64,000 nt of DNA from Miniimonas arenae. GTDB taxonomy: Bacteria > Actinomycetota > Actinomycetes > Actinomycetales > Beutenbergiaceae. The stretch lies in assembly GCF_006351005.1 (NCBI RefSeq), contig NZ_VENP01000005.1, positions 23,527 through 87,526 of the forward strand. Direction: 5' to 3'. The translations under genes were made by a program, and so were the position numbers. The notes below the pieces were generated by a model, which made no database searches, was not told the origin of the DNA, and saw nothing but the letters and a program-made list of their open reading frames with translations. Positions 53,569-63,082 of the stretch are shown here, in pieces; within the stretch, counting starts at the first letter, position 1; every line of letters starts with the position of its first letter.

Positions 53569-55458
53569 TCAGGCGGCGTGCGCGATCCGCCGAGCCCGCA
53601 CGAGCAGCAGACCGAGCGCGATGAGCGCAGCAGCCACGAGCGTCGCCCCGAGCACCTGGGCGCCCGTGCCGGGCAGGTTCCCGCTGCCGCCGCCACCCGC
53701 GATCACCGCCGCTGCCGTGCTCGCGGCGGGGTCCGTCGGGGAGGCCTCCGCGGTCGCGGTCGCCGTCGCGGTCGCGGTGGCCGACGGCGAGCTCGCCACG
53801 ACCTGGAACGTCGCCGCGGCGCTCACGCCGGTCTGGGTCCCGGTCACGGTGACGGTGTGCTCGCCGACCTCGGTGGGCGCCGTCGCGGTCAGCACGGCGG
53901 ACCCGTCCACGACGTCGGACGCGCCCAGGTCCACCGGGTCGGACTGCAGGAGCGCCGACAGCGTCTTGTCGCCGGCCAGGCCCGCCACCCGGATCTCGAA
54001 CGGCTGACCGGGTGCGACCGACTCGGGCAGGGTGACCGTGGCGTCGGCGCTGAGCGAGGCGAGGTCGCGCTCGAGGCCGAGGGCGTCGGCGATCGTGAAG
54101 AACGTGTCGGTCTGGTCGGTCAGCCCCGCCACGTTCGCGGCGCCGGGACCGTAGGCCGCGACGCGCAGCTGCGAGCCCGTGTGCTGCTGCGACCCGCCCT
54201 GCGGCGCCGTGCCGTAGGAGACCAGCATCGGCGCGCCGTCGGCGGTGGTGAGAGAGATCGAGAGCCCGGGCGTTGTGGCGTCGACGATCTGGCTTGTATG
54301 AGCGTGGTCTGCCGTGACGATGACGAGGGTGTTCCCGTCCGCGGCGGCGAAGTCCAGCGCCACCTGCACCGCCTCGTCGAGGTCCTGCGTCTCGCCGATC
54401 TGGCCGCACGCATCGGCGGCGTGGTCGCGCTTGTCGATGGACGCGCCCTCGACCTGGAGGAAGAAGCCGTTCTCGGCGTCGGAGTCGAGCAGGTCGATCG
54501 CCTTGGTGGTGAGCGCGGCGAGGGAGAGGTCCGGCGTGAGCCGGTCGGGGCTCTCCGAGCACGTGATCGGCGCCGCGTCACCGCCCCCGGCAGTGGCGTA
54601 CGCCGGGGCGAACCGGGTCGGGAAGTTGCCGGGCGTGAACAGTCCGAGCACGGGGGCGTCCGCGGACGTGACGGCGGCGAGCTCCGCCGCCGTGCGGACC
54701 ACCTGGTAGCCGCGGTCGGTCGCCTGCTGCCAGAGGGTCTGCCCGGCCCACCGTCCGGCGACGGCGGTCTCGTCGAAGGACGCCGCGCCGCCACCGAGCG
54801 TCACGTCCGCGCGCGTGTCGAGCAGCTGCTCGCTGATCGACCCGGCCCCGCCGTTCTCCAGCGCGTTCGTGGGGCACTGCGTCGACGTGGTGCTCGGGCC
54901 GTAGCACCGGCGCGAGGTCACCGAGGCCACCTGCACCGCCGGGGTCGCGTCCTGGATCTCCGCCGTCGAGACGTCACCGGTGCGCAGGCCGTTCGCGTTC
55001 GCGATCTCGAGGAGCGAGGGGAGGTCGGCGCCGTCGAGGTCGACCGAGATCGCGCCGTCGTAGGACTTGGTGCCCGTCGCCCAGGCCGTGCCGGTCGCGG
55101 CCGAGTCGGGCGTGTAGTCGGGCAGACCGTAGAGCTCGTCGTCGGCGTGCAGCGAGTACGTCGTGTACTGCCCGGTCACCGGCAGCGCGTCGATCCCGGG
55201 CAGCTCACCGGCCGCGCCGACCAGGTAGTTGCGCGCCACCGTGATCTCGGAGTCGCCCATGCCGTCGCCGATGAGCAGGATGACGTTGCGCGCGCCCGGA
55301 TCGCGGACGGCGTCGCGCAGCGCCTGCGTCTGGTCGCCGTCGTTGCGGGCCGCGTCGCCGGTACCGGTCAGGGGGTCGGCTGTGGCCGAGGTCGCGCCGA
55401 GCGCGAGGGCGAGTGCCGCGAGCGCCAGGGCGCTCCCGGCCCGGGTCAGGGTGGACAT
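53569..55458 (-). CDS. Cell-wall-anchored (LPXTG) alkaline phosphatase
   Basis: 629 aa. Signal peptide residues 1-27 (ends TSATA). Phosphatase domain: [14 protein letters not shown] (metal site), [19 protein letters not shown] with the nucleophile serine, [14 protein letters not shown], and [12 protein letters not shown] (metal histidines). After about residue 455 an Ig-like domain ([12 protein letters not shown]) precedes a Thr/Ala repeat and the sorting signal LPGTG at about 595, a hydrophobic helix and RARR. So it is linked to peptidoglycan by a sortase encoded elsewhere. It releases phosphate from organic phosphates outside the cell. No Pho box is evident by eye upstream. Confidence 0.93.
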   Translation of the reverse strand: MSTLTRAGSALALAALALALGATSATADPLTGTGDAARNDGDQTQALRDAVRDPGARNVILLIGDGMGDSEITVARNYLVGAAGELPGIDALPVTGQYTTYSLHADDELYGLPDYTPDSAATGTAWATGTKSYDGAISVDLDGADLPSLLEIANANGLRTGDVSTAEIQDATPAVQVASVTSRRCYGPSTTSTQCPTNALENGGAGSISEQLLDTRADVTLGGGAASFDETAVAGRWAGQTLWQQATDRGYQVVRTAAELAAVTSADAPVLGLFTPGNFPTRFAPAYATAGGGDAAPITCSESPDRLTPDLSLAALTTKAIDLLDSDAENGFFLQVEGASIDKRDHAADACGQIGETQDLDEAVQVALDFAAADGNTLVIVTADHAHTSQIVDATTPGLSISLTTADGAPMLVSYGTAPQGGSQQHTGSQLRVAAYGPGAANVAGLTDQTDTFFTIADALGLERDLASLSADATVTLPESVAPGQPFEIRVAGLAGDKTLSALLQSDPVDLGASDVVDGSAVLTATAPTEVGEHTVTVTGTQTGVSAAATFQVVASSPSATATATATATAEASPTDPAASTAAAVIAGGGGSGNLPGTGAQVLGATLVAAALIALGLLLVRARRIAHAA

Positions 55459-55615
55459 GCGTCTCCTCCGGGGTGGGGTGTCGGGTCAGGCCCTCGGAGG
55501 CACGGCTGGGGCCGTGCGCACGCGAAGGTCGAGACCATGCCATCCCGTCCGGGTGAGGGCCGGTCGCACGCAGGATTGCCGGAGCGTGAGCACTCAGGAA
55601 ACGAGTGTCGTCGGG

Positions 55616-56017
55616 CTACCTCAGCCGGACGCGCAGCCGGTCCGTCGTCACGGCGACCACGGCGGCACCGGCGAGCACGCCGAGGCGCGCGAGGTCCCCG
55701 AGGTCGAACGACAGGTCCGCCGCCCCGTTCGCCGCGAACCCCGTCACGGTGCACCACGCGAGCACGACGGCGAGGCTCGCCGCCAGCGGTCCCAGCCCCT
55801 GGGCGCCGACCACCAGGACGAGCGCCACGAGCACCGTGGCCGGCCACGGCCCGAGGCCGAGGGCGTCGGTGATCGCCACGCCGGCGACGACGACAGCGAC
55901 GACGCCGAGGAACCGGACCGCCTCGCCGAGCTCGTTGCGCGGGCGGGCGTCTTTGACAGGGGTGACCTGCGAGACCGGGGTGACCTGCGAGACCGGGGTG
56001 ACCTGCGCTGCTGCCAT
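55616..56017 (-). CDS. Small membrane protein, possibly DUF4118-like
   Basis: About 133 aa. The N-terminus carries three copies of QVTPV(S/K) encoded by an 18-bp DNA repeat, followed by four hydrophobic helices (about residues 35-52, 57-73, 76-92 and 110-125). The helix pattern with GPWPATVLVALVLVVGAQGLG resembles the DUF4118 membrane domain of KdpD-like sensors, but there is no kinase domain. The start is uncertain: ATG 56017 or GTG 56038, neither with a strong ribosome site. Function unknown. Confidence 0.6.
   Translation of the reverse strand: MAAAQVTPVSQVTPVSQVTPVKDARPRNELGEAVRFLGVVAVVVAGVAITDALGLGPWPATVLVALVLVVGAQGLGPLAASLAVVLAWCTVTGFAANGAADLSFDLGDLARLGVLAGAAVVAVTTDRLRVRLR
55967..56009. 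repeat. 18-bp tandem repeat inside the small membrane protein gene
   Basis: GGGGTGACCTGCG recurs at 18-bp spacing three times, separated by AGACC. It encodes the repeated QVTPVS N-terminus on the minus strand. Confidence 0.75.
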
Positions 56018-56105
56018 CGCCGCAGCATGCTCGGTCACCCTGGGGGGAGCCTGGACGCAGACCCAGACGTTCCTCGACCGGCTCGCCGGCTCGCCGGCGC
56101 ACCGG

Positions 56106-57047
56106 CTAGCCGGTGCGGCCCGCGGTCCGGCGCTCCTCCTCCGCGGCGTCGAGGATCGCGTCCTCCTCCTCAGCCATGGTCGGCCGCCGGCGCACCCGCG
56201 GCGCCGGAGCCACGGGTGGGGCCTCGCCCGCGGCGAGCGCGCCCTCCTGCGCCGCCTCGAGCTCGGCGTCGCGGCGCGAGCGGCGCCCGATGACCACGGT
56301 GGCGATCGGGATCGTGAGCGCGAACACCCACCACTGGAACGCGTAGGAGAGGTGGTTGCCGAGGTCCTCGTCGGGCTTGGGCAGCGCGCCGAGCGGCGCG
56401 ATCGGGGCCGGGCTCGCCAGCATCCCGTAGGCGTCCTCGACCAACGTCCCGGTCGCGACGGCGGCGGGCCAGGCCGCGGGATCGGGGCCGAACGCGGCCT
56501 GCACGACGTCGAGCGCCACGACGTCGTAGACCTCGCCCTCGGGATTGGTCCGGCCGTCGGCGGTCTCGGCGGCGCGCAGCCGCACCACGACGTCGGCGCG
56601 GCCGCTCGGGACGGTGAGCGCGCCGTCGGGCACGACGTCGGTCTGGCGCCACCAGCCGCGGTCGACGACGAGCAGCGCACCGTCGTCGGTGCGCAGCAGG
56701 GCGAGGGCGTGCGAGGCGTTCGCGCCGTTGACGGGCCGGTTGCGCAGCTGGACGCCGGAGCCCGCCACCCACGTGCCGGTGACCTCGACCGAGCGCCACA
56801 CGTCGCCGGGGTCGAGGGGGTCGGTGAGGTCGGGGCCGAGCAGGTCGGCCGCGGGCACGGCGTCGGCGTCGTAGTTCGTCTGGACGAGGTCGACCTGTGC
56901 CACGCGGTCCGTGTGCCGGTGGTACTGCCAGCGACCGAGCAGCACGCACGTCGCCGACGCCGCGAGCACGAGCAGCACCACGCCGGCCGTCCGCAGGATC
57001 CGCTCGAGCCTCGAACGCGTCGGTGCGTGGGTCCCCGCCGTGGTCAC
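56106..57047 (-). CDS. SURF1-family cytochrome oxidase biogenesis protein
   Basis: 313 aa, two membrane helices flanking an extracytoplasmic domain: N-terminal (about residues 20-40, VVLLVLAASATCVLLGRWQ) and C-terminal (about 245-262, SYAFQWWVFALTIPIATVV). LGRWQYHRH, LRNRPVNG, VVDRGWW and NHLSYAFQWW are SURF1 landmarks. It assists heme insertion in cytochrome c oxidase assembly. GTG at 57047 overlaps the upstream small gene by four bases. The C-terminal 60 residues are a charged cytoplasmic tail. Confidence 0.9.
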   Translation of the reverse strand: MTTAGTHAPTRSRLERILRTAGVVLLVLAASATCVLLGRWQYHRHTDRVAQVDLVQTNYDADAVPAADLLGPDLTDPLDPGDVWRSVEVTGTWVAGSGVQLRNRPVNGANASHALALLRTDDGALLVVDRGWWRQTDVVPDGALTVPSGRADVVVRLRAAETADGRTNPEGEVYDVVALDVVQAAFGPDPAAWPAAVATGTLVEDAYGMLASPAPIAPLGALPKPDEDLGNHLSYAFQWWVFALTIPIATVVIGRRSRRDAELEAAQEGALAAGEAPPVAPAPRVRRRPTMAEEEDAILDAAEEERRTAGRTG

Positions 57048-57274
57048 GAGGGCCCCGGGTCGGTGCCGAGCGGCCCGACGTCGACGGGGAACGAGCGGGC
57101 CTCGAGGAAGCGCTGCAGGTGGTCCAGGTGCTCGGGGCACGCGGTCCAGACCTTGCGCCGCCCGCCGTCGTGGATGCGGGGGTTGCGCCAGCCGATCGCC
57201 CACACGGCGGTGGCTCGGCACCCCTTCGCGCTGCACACGACGACGTCCTGACCGGTGGGGCTGTCCAGGGTCAC
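57044..57274 (-). CDS. Small conserved protein with paired cysteines
   Basis: 76 aa. VCSAKGCRATAVWAIGWRN and VWTACPEHLDHLQRFLEAR hold three cysteines and a histidine in a CxxxxC...CxxH spacing suggesting a metal site. The family is conserved between SURF1 and DUF3099 genes in actinobacteria; function not known. GTG start and stop both overlap neighbours by four bases, so the three genes are coupled. Confidence 0.8.
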   Translation of the reverse strand: MTLDSPTGQDVVVCSAKGCRATAVWAIGWRNPRIHDGGRRKVWTACPEHLDHLQRFLEARSFPVDVGPLGTDPGPS

Positions 57275-57651
57275 GCCGCGGCCTCCGGGCGCCGACGCGA
57301 TTCGGGGTCCTCCCGCACCTCCGTGCGGTAGGGCAGCTCGCCGTCGTCCGGCGTGGCGTCGCCGTCACGCACGACCGGCGACGCGGCGTGCTCGGGCAGG
57401 GCCGGCGCCTCGACCACCTCGTCCACGCCGCGCGACATCCGGGTGGACCCGACGTTCGCCAGGACGACGGCGACGTAGGGGAGCACCACGGCGCCGACGG
57501 CGAAGATCCAGCGCCACGGCGGGGGCAGCATGATGGCGAGGGCGAAGCAGCCCATCCGGACGCCCATCGTCATGAGGTACCGCTTCGTCCGGGTGTCGCT
57601 CTCGAGCGCGTGGGAGCGGCGCGCGGTCGTGATCGACGGCACCTGGCTCAT
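57271..57651 (-). CDS. DUF3099-family membrane protein
   Basis: 126 aa. SITTARRSHALESDTRTKRY followed by two hydrophobic segments (about residues 31-45 and 49-67, MLPPPWRWIFAVGAVVLPYV) is the DUF3099 pattern. The C-terminal 55 residues are acidic and cytoplasmic. ATG at 57651 is leaderless: TACGCT seven bases upstream on the minus strand. First gene of the DUF3099-small protein-SURF1 operon, divergent from fabG. Confidence 0.87.
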   Translation of the reverse strand: MSQVPSITTARRSHALESDTRTKRYLMTMGVRMGCFALAIMLPPPWRWIFAVGAVVLPYVAVVLANVGSTRMSRGVDEVVEAPALPEHAASPVVRDGDATPDDGELPYRTEVREDPESRRRPEAAA

Positions 57652-57658
57652 GTCGACG

Positions 57659-57664
57659 AGCGTA
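57659..57664 (-). promoter_or_regulatory. Leaderless -10 for the DUF3099 gene
   Basis: TACGCT (minus strand) seven bases before ATG 57651. Confidence 0.6.
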
Positions 57665-57693
57665 CGCCGGGCCGGTCGGGGGCGCCGATCCGC

Positions 57694-57699
57694 TAGGTT
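57694..57699 (+). promoter_or_regulatory. Leaderless -10 for fabG
   Basis: TAGGTT six bases before GTG 57706; back to back with the DUF3099 promoter. Confidence 0.65.
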
Positions 57700-57705
57700 G
57701 ACCGG

Positions 57706-58443
57706 GTGCCAGCGCCAGAGCCCTCCCAGCCCGTGAGCGAACCCCGAACCGTCGTCGTCACCGGGGCCACCCGGGGCATCGGCCGGGCGATCGCCGAGCG
57801 GTTCGTCGCCGCGGGTGACCGGGTCGCCACCCTCTCCCGCGGCAGCGACGTGCCCGACGGCGTGCTCGCCGTCCCCGGTGACGTCACCGACTCCGCGGCG
57901 GTGGACGACGGCTTCACCGCGATCGAGCAGGAGCTCGGTCCGGTCGAGGTGCTCGTGGCGAACGCGGGCATCACGCGCGACTCCCTGCTCATGCGGATGT
58001 CCGACGAGGACTTCGACGCCGTGCTCGACGTCAACCTCGTCGGGGCGTTCCGGTGCGCGCGGCGTGCGAGCAAGGGGATGATCCGGCTGCGCCGCGGGCG
58101 CATCGTGCTCATCTCCAGCGTCGTGGGCCTGTACGGCGGCGCCGGGCAGGTCAACTACGCGGCGAGCAAGGCCGGCCTGGTCGGCGTGGCGCGCGCCATC
58201 ACGCGCGAGCTCGGCGGCCGCGGCATCACCGCGAACGTCGTGGCGCCCGGGTTCATCCGCACCGCGATGACCGACGCCCTGCCCCAGGCCCAGCAGGACG
58301 CCTACCTCGCCGCGATCCCCGCCGCGCGGTTCGCCACGGCCGACGAGGTTGCGGGCGTCGTCCAGTTCCTGGCCGGCCCCGACGCGGGCTACATCTCCGG
58401 CGCCGTCATCCCCGTCGACGGCGGCCTCGGCATGGGCCACTAG
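57706..58443 (+). CDS. fabG: 3-oxoacyl-ACP reductase
   Basis: 245-aa short-chain dehydrogenase that reduces 3-ketoacyl-ACP with NADPH. VVVTGATRGIGRAIA (cofactor loop), VANAGITRDSLLMRM, the ISSVVG serine, and YAASKAGLVG (Tyr-Lys) form the catalytic set; VDGGLGMGH ends the protein as in mycobacterial FabG1. GTG at 57706 is leaderless. It is followed by fabI 29 bases downstream, the mabA-inhA order of mycobacteria. Confidence 0.94.
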   Translation: MPAPEPSQPVSEPRTVVVTGATRGIGRAIAERFVAAGDRVATLSRGSDVPDGVLAVPGDVTDSAAVDDGFTAIEQELGPVEVLVANAGITRDSLLMRMSDEDFDAVLDVNLVGAFRCARRASKGMIRLRRGRIVLISSVVGLYGGAGQVNYAASKAGLVGVARAITRELGGRGITANVVAPGFIRTAMTDALPQAQQDAYLAAIPAARFATADEVAGVVQFLAGPDAGYISGAVIPVDGGLGMGH

Positions 58444-58472
58444 CAACCACACCCGATCGGAAGGAGCACCCC

Positions 58473-59240
58473 GTGGGCATGCTCGAGGGCAAGACCCTGC
58501 TCATCACCGGCGTCCTGACCGACGCCTCCATCGCGTTCCACGCCGCGCGCCTCGCGCAGGAGGAGGGCGCCACCGTGGTGCTCTCCTCGTTCGGCCGGCA
58601 GGCCAAGCTCACGCAGCTCGCGGCCAAGCGGCTGCCGTCCCTCGCGCCGGTCGTCGAGCTCGACGTGACCGACCCCGAGCACCTGGCCGGCCTCGCCGAC
58701 GCGGTGCGCCAGCACGCGGACTCGCTCCACGGCGTGGTGCACTCGATCGGCTTCGCCCCGCAGAGCGTGATGGGCGGGAAGTTCCTCGAGGCCGAGTGGC
58801 CGGACGTCGCCACGGCCGTGGAGGTCTCGGCGTACTCGTTGAAGTCGCTCGCCGTGGCCGCCCGGCCGCTCCTGTCCAGCGGTGGCTCCCTGGTCGGCCT
58901 CACGTTCGACGCGCGCTACGCGTGGCCCGTCTACGACTGGATGGGCGTCGCGAAGGCGGCGTTCGAGGCCACCGCGCGCTACCTCGCGCGCGACCTCGGC
59001 GGGGACGGCATCCGTGTCAACGTCGTGTCCGCGGGGCCGATCCGCACCACGGCCGCGCGCTCCATCCCCGGGTTCGAGCGGATGGAGGGGAACTGGTCCG
59101 AGCGGGCGCCGCTCGGCTGGGACTCCAAGGACCCCGAGCCGGCCGCGCGCGCCGTCGTGGCGCTGCTGTCGGACTGGTTCCCGGCGACCACGGGCGAGAT
59201 GGTGCACGTGGACGGCGGCTTCCACGCGATGGGTCAGTAG
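58473..59240 (+). CDS. fabI: Enoyl-ACP reductase (InhA type)
   Basis: 255 aa. LLITGVLTDASIAFHAARLA is the divergent NADH loop of FabI/InhA, HSIGFAPQSVMGG the substrate loop, and YDWMGVAKAAFE the Tyr-(x6)-Lys pair. It performs the last reduction in fatty acid elongation and is the kind of enzyme inhibited by isoniazid adducts and triclosan. GTG at 58473 has AAGGAG eight bases upstream. Its stop overlaps the next start (TAGTG). Confidence 0.95.
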   Translation: MGMLEGKTLLITGVLTDASIAFHAARLAQEEGATVVLSSFGRQAKLTQLAAKRLPSLAPVVELDVTDPEHLAGLADAVRQHADSLHGVVHSIGFAPQSVMGGKFLEAEWPDVATAVEVSAYSLKSLAVAARPLLSSGGSLVGLTFDARYAWPVYDWMGVAKAAFEATARYLARDLGGDGIRVNVVSAGPIRTTAARSIPGFERMEGNWSERAPLGWDSKDPEPAARAVVALLSDWFPATTGEMVHVDGGFHAMGQ

Positions 59241-59746
59241 TGCCGACCCTCGTCCTGCTGCGGCACGCCAAGGCGGAGCCGCACGCCGCGTCCGACGCCG
59301 CCCGGCCGCTCGCGCTGCGCGGCCGGCGGCAGGCCGCGGCGGTGGGCGACGCCCTCGCGGCGGACGGCCCGGTGCCCGACCTCGTGCTCGTCTCCGCGGC
59401 CACCCGGACCCGGCAGACCTGGGAGCTCCTCGCGGCGCGGCTGCCGGTCCGGCCGGACGTCGCGGTGCTGGAGGAGCTGTACGACGCCGGACCGCGGACT
59501 GTCCTGTCGCTCCTGCGCGGGGTCGACGACGCGGTCGGCACCGTGCTCGTCGTCGGGCACGAGCCGGTCATGAGCTCGACGGCGGCGCTGCTCGCCTCGG
59601 CCGACTCCGACGAGCACCTCCTCGACGCCGTGCACCGGGGCGTGCCGACGGCGGCGCGCAGCGTGCTCGAGCTCGACGCCGGGTGGGCCGCGCTCGACCG
59701 CGGCACGGCCCGGCTCGTCGCCGTGGAGCGCGCCGTGGAGGACTAG
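59240..59746 (+). CDS. sixA: SixA-type phosphohistidine phosphatase
   Basis: 168 aa, cytosolic. LVLLRHAKAEPH carries the phospho-accepting histidine, SAATRTRQTWELL and VVGHEPVMSSTA the other catalytic Arg and His. Acts on phosphohistidine proteins or small phosphoesters. GTG at 59240 shares a base with the fabI stop (TAGTG), so it is coupled to the fab genes. Its stop overlaps serB's stop within CTAG. Confidence 0.85.
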   Translation: MPTLVLLRHAKAEPHAASDAARPLALRGRRQAAAVGDALAADGPVPDLVLVSAATRTRQTWELLAARLPVRPDVAVLEELYDAGPRTVLSLLRGVDDAVGTVLVVGHEPVMSSTAALLASADSDEHLLDAVHRGVPTAARSVLELDAGWAALDRGTARLVAVERAVED

Positions 59747-60408
59747 CGCAGCAGCGCGACGACCTCGGCCATGGTGTGGTGCACCGCGTGGTCCGCCTGC
59801 GCGGCGACCACGGGCTTGGCGTTGAACGCGATCCCGACGCCCGCCGTCGCGAGCATGTCCAGGTCGTTGGCGCCGTCGCCGATCGCGACGGTGTCGGGGA
59901 GCGGGACGCCCGCCTCGGCGGCGAACTCGCGCAGCGCGGCGGCCTTGCCCGCGCGGTCCACGACCGGGCCGGCGACCCGTCCGGTGAGGCGGCCGTCCGC
60001 GCCCACCTCGAGGGCGTTGGCGCGCACGCGGGTGATGCCCCACCGGGCGGCGAGCACCCGGACGATCTCGACGAACCCGCCCGACACGAGGCACAGCGGC
60101 CAGTCCCGCTCGGCGAGGAAGGCGACCAGCTCGGGCACGCCGGGGGACACCTCGACCTGCGCGGCGACGTCGTCCAGCACCGAGACGGGCAGACCCGCCA
60201 GGGTCGCGACGCGCGCGTGCAGCGACTCGGCGAAGTCGAGCTCGCCGCGCATCGCGGCCTCGGTGACCCGCGCGACCTCCTCGCGCGTCCCGGCCCGGTC
60301 GGCGATGAGCTCGATCACCTCCGCGGTGATGAACGTCGAGTCGACGTCCATCACCACGAGGCGACGGCGGGCGGGCACGGTCGAGGCACCGGTCACGCGG
60401 TCGGGCAC
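59743..60408 (-). CDS. serB: Phosphoserine phosphatase
   Basis: 221-aa HAD phosphatase for the last step of serine synthesis. VVMDVDSTFITAEVIELIA (DxDST), LVSGGFVEIV and AIGDGANDLDML are the three motifs. It lacks the N-terminal ACT domains of some actinobacterial SerB proteins. GTG at 60408 is four bases after the glgC stop on the same strand, so it probably shares the glgC transcript. The C-terminal stop shares CTAG with sixA. Confidence 0.9.
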   Translation of the reverse strand: MPDRVTGASTVPARRRLVVMDVDSTFITAEVIELIADRAGTREEVARVTEAAMRGELDFAESLHARVATLAGLPVSVLDDVAAQVEVSPGVPELVAFLAERDWPLCLVSGGFVEIVRVLAARWGITRVRANALEVGADGRLTGRVAGPVVDRAGKAAALREFAAEAGVPLPDTVAIGDGANDLDMLATAGVGIAFNAKPVVAAQADHAVHHTMAEVVALLR

Positions 60409-60412
60409 GTGC

Positions 60413-61681
60413 TCAGATGGCCCAGCTCGACGGCGTGACGGAGTCGACGCCGATCCGCATGCCCTTCGGGACGACGGTGATGCCCGACGGCGTGACCGTG
60501 AAGCCGCGCGCGAGGTCGAGCTCGCGGTTGAGGCCGATGCTCGCGCCCTCCTCCACCACCACGTTCTTGTCGAGGATCGCGCGGTTGACCTGGGCGCGCC
60601 GCTGGACGATGACGTCGTCCAGCAGCACCGAGTCCGTCACGCGTGACCAGGAGTTCAGGCGCCCGCCCGGGGAGATCACCGAGCCGTGCACCTCCGAGCC
60701 CGACACCACGACCCCGGGGGAGATGATCGAGTCGACGGCGAGGCCGATCCGCTCGGGCGAGGCGTGCACGAACTTCGCCGGCGGGAGGCCGGTGTAGCCC
60801 GTGAAGACCGGCCACTCGTCGTTGTAGAGGTTGAAGACCGGCACCACGGAGATGAGGTCGCGGTTCGCCTCGTAGTAGGCGTCGATCGAGCCCACGTCGC
60901 GCCAGTAGTCGCGGTCACGGTCGTTCGAGCCGGGCACGTCGTTCTCGATGAAGTCGTAGAGCGCGGCCTCGCCCCGCTCCACGAACGCGGGCACGATGTC
61001 CCCGCCCATGTCGTGACGCGAGTCCTCCAGGGCGTCGCTGCGCACGGCCTCGACGAGCGCGTCCGCGTCGAAGACGTAGTTGCCCATCGACACGAGGACC
61101 TCGTCGGGGGAGTCCGCGAGCCCGACGGCGTCGGTCGGCTTCTCCCGGAACGCCTTGATCCGCCGGGGGTCGTCCGGGTCGGCCTCGATCACGCCGAACT
61201 GGTCGGCGAGCGAGATCGGCTGGCGGATCCCGGCCACGGTGAGGCGCGCACCGGAGTCGATGTGCGCCTTGACCATCTGGGAGAAGTCCATCCGGTAGAC
61301 GTGGTCGGCCCCGACCACGACCACGATGTCCGGTCGCTCGTCGGCGAGGAGGTTGAGGCTCTGGTAGATCGCGTCGGCCGACCCGAGGTACCAGTTCTTA
61401 CCCATCCGCTGCTGGGCGGGGACCGGCGCGACGTAGTTGCCGAGCATCCGGGACATGTCCCAGGTCTTGGCGATGTGCCGGTCGAGGCTGTGCGACTTGT
61501 ACTGCGTCAGCACGACGACGTGCAGGTAGTGGGAGTTGACGATGTTGGAGAGGGCGAAGTCGATGAGGCGGTAGATCCCCCCGAAGGGGACGGCCGGCTT
61601 GGCCCGCTCGGCGGTGAGCGGCATGAGGCGTTTGCCCTCGCCACCGGCGAGGACGACCGCGAGGACACGTGGTGCAGCCAT
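60413..61681 (-). CDS. glgC: Glucose-1-phosphate adenylyltransferase
   Basis: 422 aa. [27 protein letters not shown] is the nucleotide-binding start (glycine loop split here at GGEGKRL), with [24 protein letters not shown] and [10 protein letters not shown] following; a left-handed beta-helix ends the protein. It makes ADP-glucose for glycogen. ATG at 61681 is leaderless (TAGGGT six bases upstream). Divergent from the GlgA/GlgM-type synthase gene, as in mycobacteria. Confidence 0.95.
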   Translation of the reverse strand: MAAPRVLAVVLAGGEGKRLMPLTAERAKPAVPFGGIYRLIDFALSNIVNSHYLHVVVLTQYKSHSLDRHIAKTWDMSRMLGNYVAPVPAQQRMGKNWYLGSADAIYQSLNLLADERPDIVVVVGADHVYRMDFSQMVKAHIDSGARLTVAGIRQPISLADQFGVIEADPDDPRRIKAFREKPTDAVGLADSPDEVLVSMGNYVFDADALVEAVRSDALEDSRHDMGGDIVPAFVERGEAALYDFIENDVPGSNDRDRDYWRDVGSIDAYYEANRDLISVVPVFNLYNDEWPVFTGYTGLPPAKFVHASPERIGLAVDSIISPGVVVSGSEVHGSVISPGGRLNSWSRVTDSVLLDDVIVQRRAQVNRAILDKNVVVEEGASIGLNRELDLARGFTVTPSGITVVPKGMRIGVDSVTPSSWAI

Positions 61682-61687
61682 ACGGCG

Positions 61688-61693
61688 ACCCTA
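61688..61693 (-). promoter_or_regulatory. Leaderless -10 for glgC
   Basis: TAGGGT (minus strand) six bases before ATG 61681. Confidence 0.65.
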
Positions 61694-61721
61694 GGGGGTC
61701 CCGCGTGATGTTGGCCACGAA

Positions 61722-61739
61722 CACCACACCGAAGTGGTG
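61722..61739. promoter_or_regulatory. Inverted repeat between glgC and glgA
   Basis: CACCAC-N6-GTGGTG in the shared control region of the divergent glycogen genes; candidate regulator site. Confidence 0.35.
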
Positions 61740-61810
61740 CACGTCCACCCGCGGGGGACGCCGCGTCTTGAGGACCGGGACCGCGCCCCGATCGGTGGCA
61801 TGATCCCGCC

Positions 61811-63052
61811 ATGCGCGTCGACCTGCTGACCCGGGAGTACCCCCCGCACGTCTACGGGGGCGCGGGCGTCCACGTGGCCGAGCTCGCCGCCGTGCTCGCC
61901 GAGCACCTCGACGTGCGCGTGCGCTGCTTCGAGGGGCCGCGCCCCGACGCGCCGAGCGGGCCGGGGCTGCCCACGGTGACCGGCTACTCCGCGCTCGCCG
62001 AGCTCGCGGGCGCGAACGCCGCCCTGGCCACGCTCGGGGTGGACCTGACGATCGCGCAGGACGTCGGCGGCGCCGACCTCGTGCACTCCCACACCTGGTA
62101 CGCCAACATGGCCGGGCACCTCGCGGGCCTGCTGCACGGCGTCCCCCACGTCGTGAGCGCGCACAGCCTCGAGCCGCTGCGGCCCTGGAAGGCCGAGCAG
62201 CTCGGGGGCGGGTACGCCCTGTCGAGCTGGGCCGAGCGCACCGCCTACCTCGGTGCCGCCGGCATCATCGCCGTCTCCGGCGGCATGCGGGCCGACATCC
62301 TGCGGTCCTACCCCGACGTCGACCCGGCGCGGGTGCACGTCGTGCACAACGGCATCGACCTGGCCCGGTGGGTCCGGCCGGTCGCCGCGGGGGACTCCAC
62401 GCCGACGCCGCGGGCCCGCGAGCTCGCCGTCGCGCGCGGGATCGACCCGGACCGCCCCGCGGTCGTGTTCGTCGGTCGCATCACGCGGCAGAAGGGCCTG
62501 CCGTACTTCCTTCGCGCGGTGCGCCGCCTCGACCCCGAGGTCCAGGTCGTGCTGTGCGCCGGGGCGCCGGACACGCCGGAGATCATGGCCGAGGTGTCCG
62601 GGCTGGTCGAGGAGCTGAGCCACGAGCGCTCCGGGGTCGTGTGGATCCCGGACATGCTGCCGCGCGAGGAGCTCGTGGCCGTCCTGGCGGCGTGCACCGT
62701 GTTCGTGTGCCCCTCGATCTACGAGCCGCTCGGCATCGTGAACCTCGAGGCGATGGCGGTCGGTCTGCCCGTCGTGGCCTCGGCGACCGGCGGCATCCCC
62801 GAGGTGGTCGACGACGGCGTGACGGGCCTCCTCGTCCCGCTCGCGCAGGAGAGCGACGGCACCGGCACCCCGCTGCACCCCGAGAGGTTCGAGGCGGACC
62901 TCGCCGCGGCGCTCACGCGCGTGGTGAGCGACCCGGCGCGGGCGCGCGAGATGGGCCGGGCCGGGCGCACCCGCGCCGAGGAGCACTTCTCCTGGGGCGC
63001 GATCGGGGAGCGCACGATCGAGGTCTACGAACGGGTCCTGGCCGGGTCCTGA
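61811..63052 (+). CDS. glgA: Glycogen synthase of the GlgA/GlgM (GT4) type
   Basis: 413 aa, GT-B fold. VDLLTREYPPHVYGGAGVHV opens the acceptor domain; VVFVGRITRQKGLPYFL and SIYEPLGIVNLEAMAVGLPV (EX7E) mark the ADP-glucose domain. This short actinobacterial form, divergent from glgC, corresponds to mycobacterial GlgM, which makes maltose 1-phosphate as well as extending glucan; which activity dominates cannot be read. ATG at 61811 has CATGAT six bases upstream, so it may be leaderless. No glgE or glgB is present in the window. Confidence 0.92.
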   Translation: MRVDLLTREYPPHVYGGAGVHVAELAAVLAEHLDVRVRCFEGPRPDAPSGPGLPTVTGYSALAELAGANAALATLGVDLTIAQDVGGADLVHSHTWYANMAGHLAGLLHGVPHVVSAHSLEPLRPWKAEQLGGGYALSSWAERTAYLGAAGIIAVSGGMRADILRSYPDVDPARVHVVHNGIDLARWVRPVAAGDSTPTPRARELAVARGIDPDRPAVVFVGRITRQKGLPYFLRAVRRLDPEVQVVLCAGAPDTPEIMAEVSGLVEELSHERSGVVWIPDMLPREELVAVLAACTVFVCPSIYEPLGIVNLEAMAVGLPVVASATGGIPEVVDDGVTGLLVPLAQESDGTGTPLHPERFEADLAAALTRVVSDPARAREMGRAGRTRAEEHFSWGAIGERTIEVYERVLAGS

Positions 63053-63082
63053 GGGGCTCGGTCCCGCCGATCGACAGACCCG

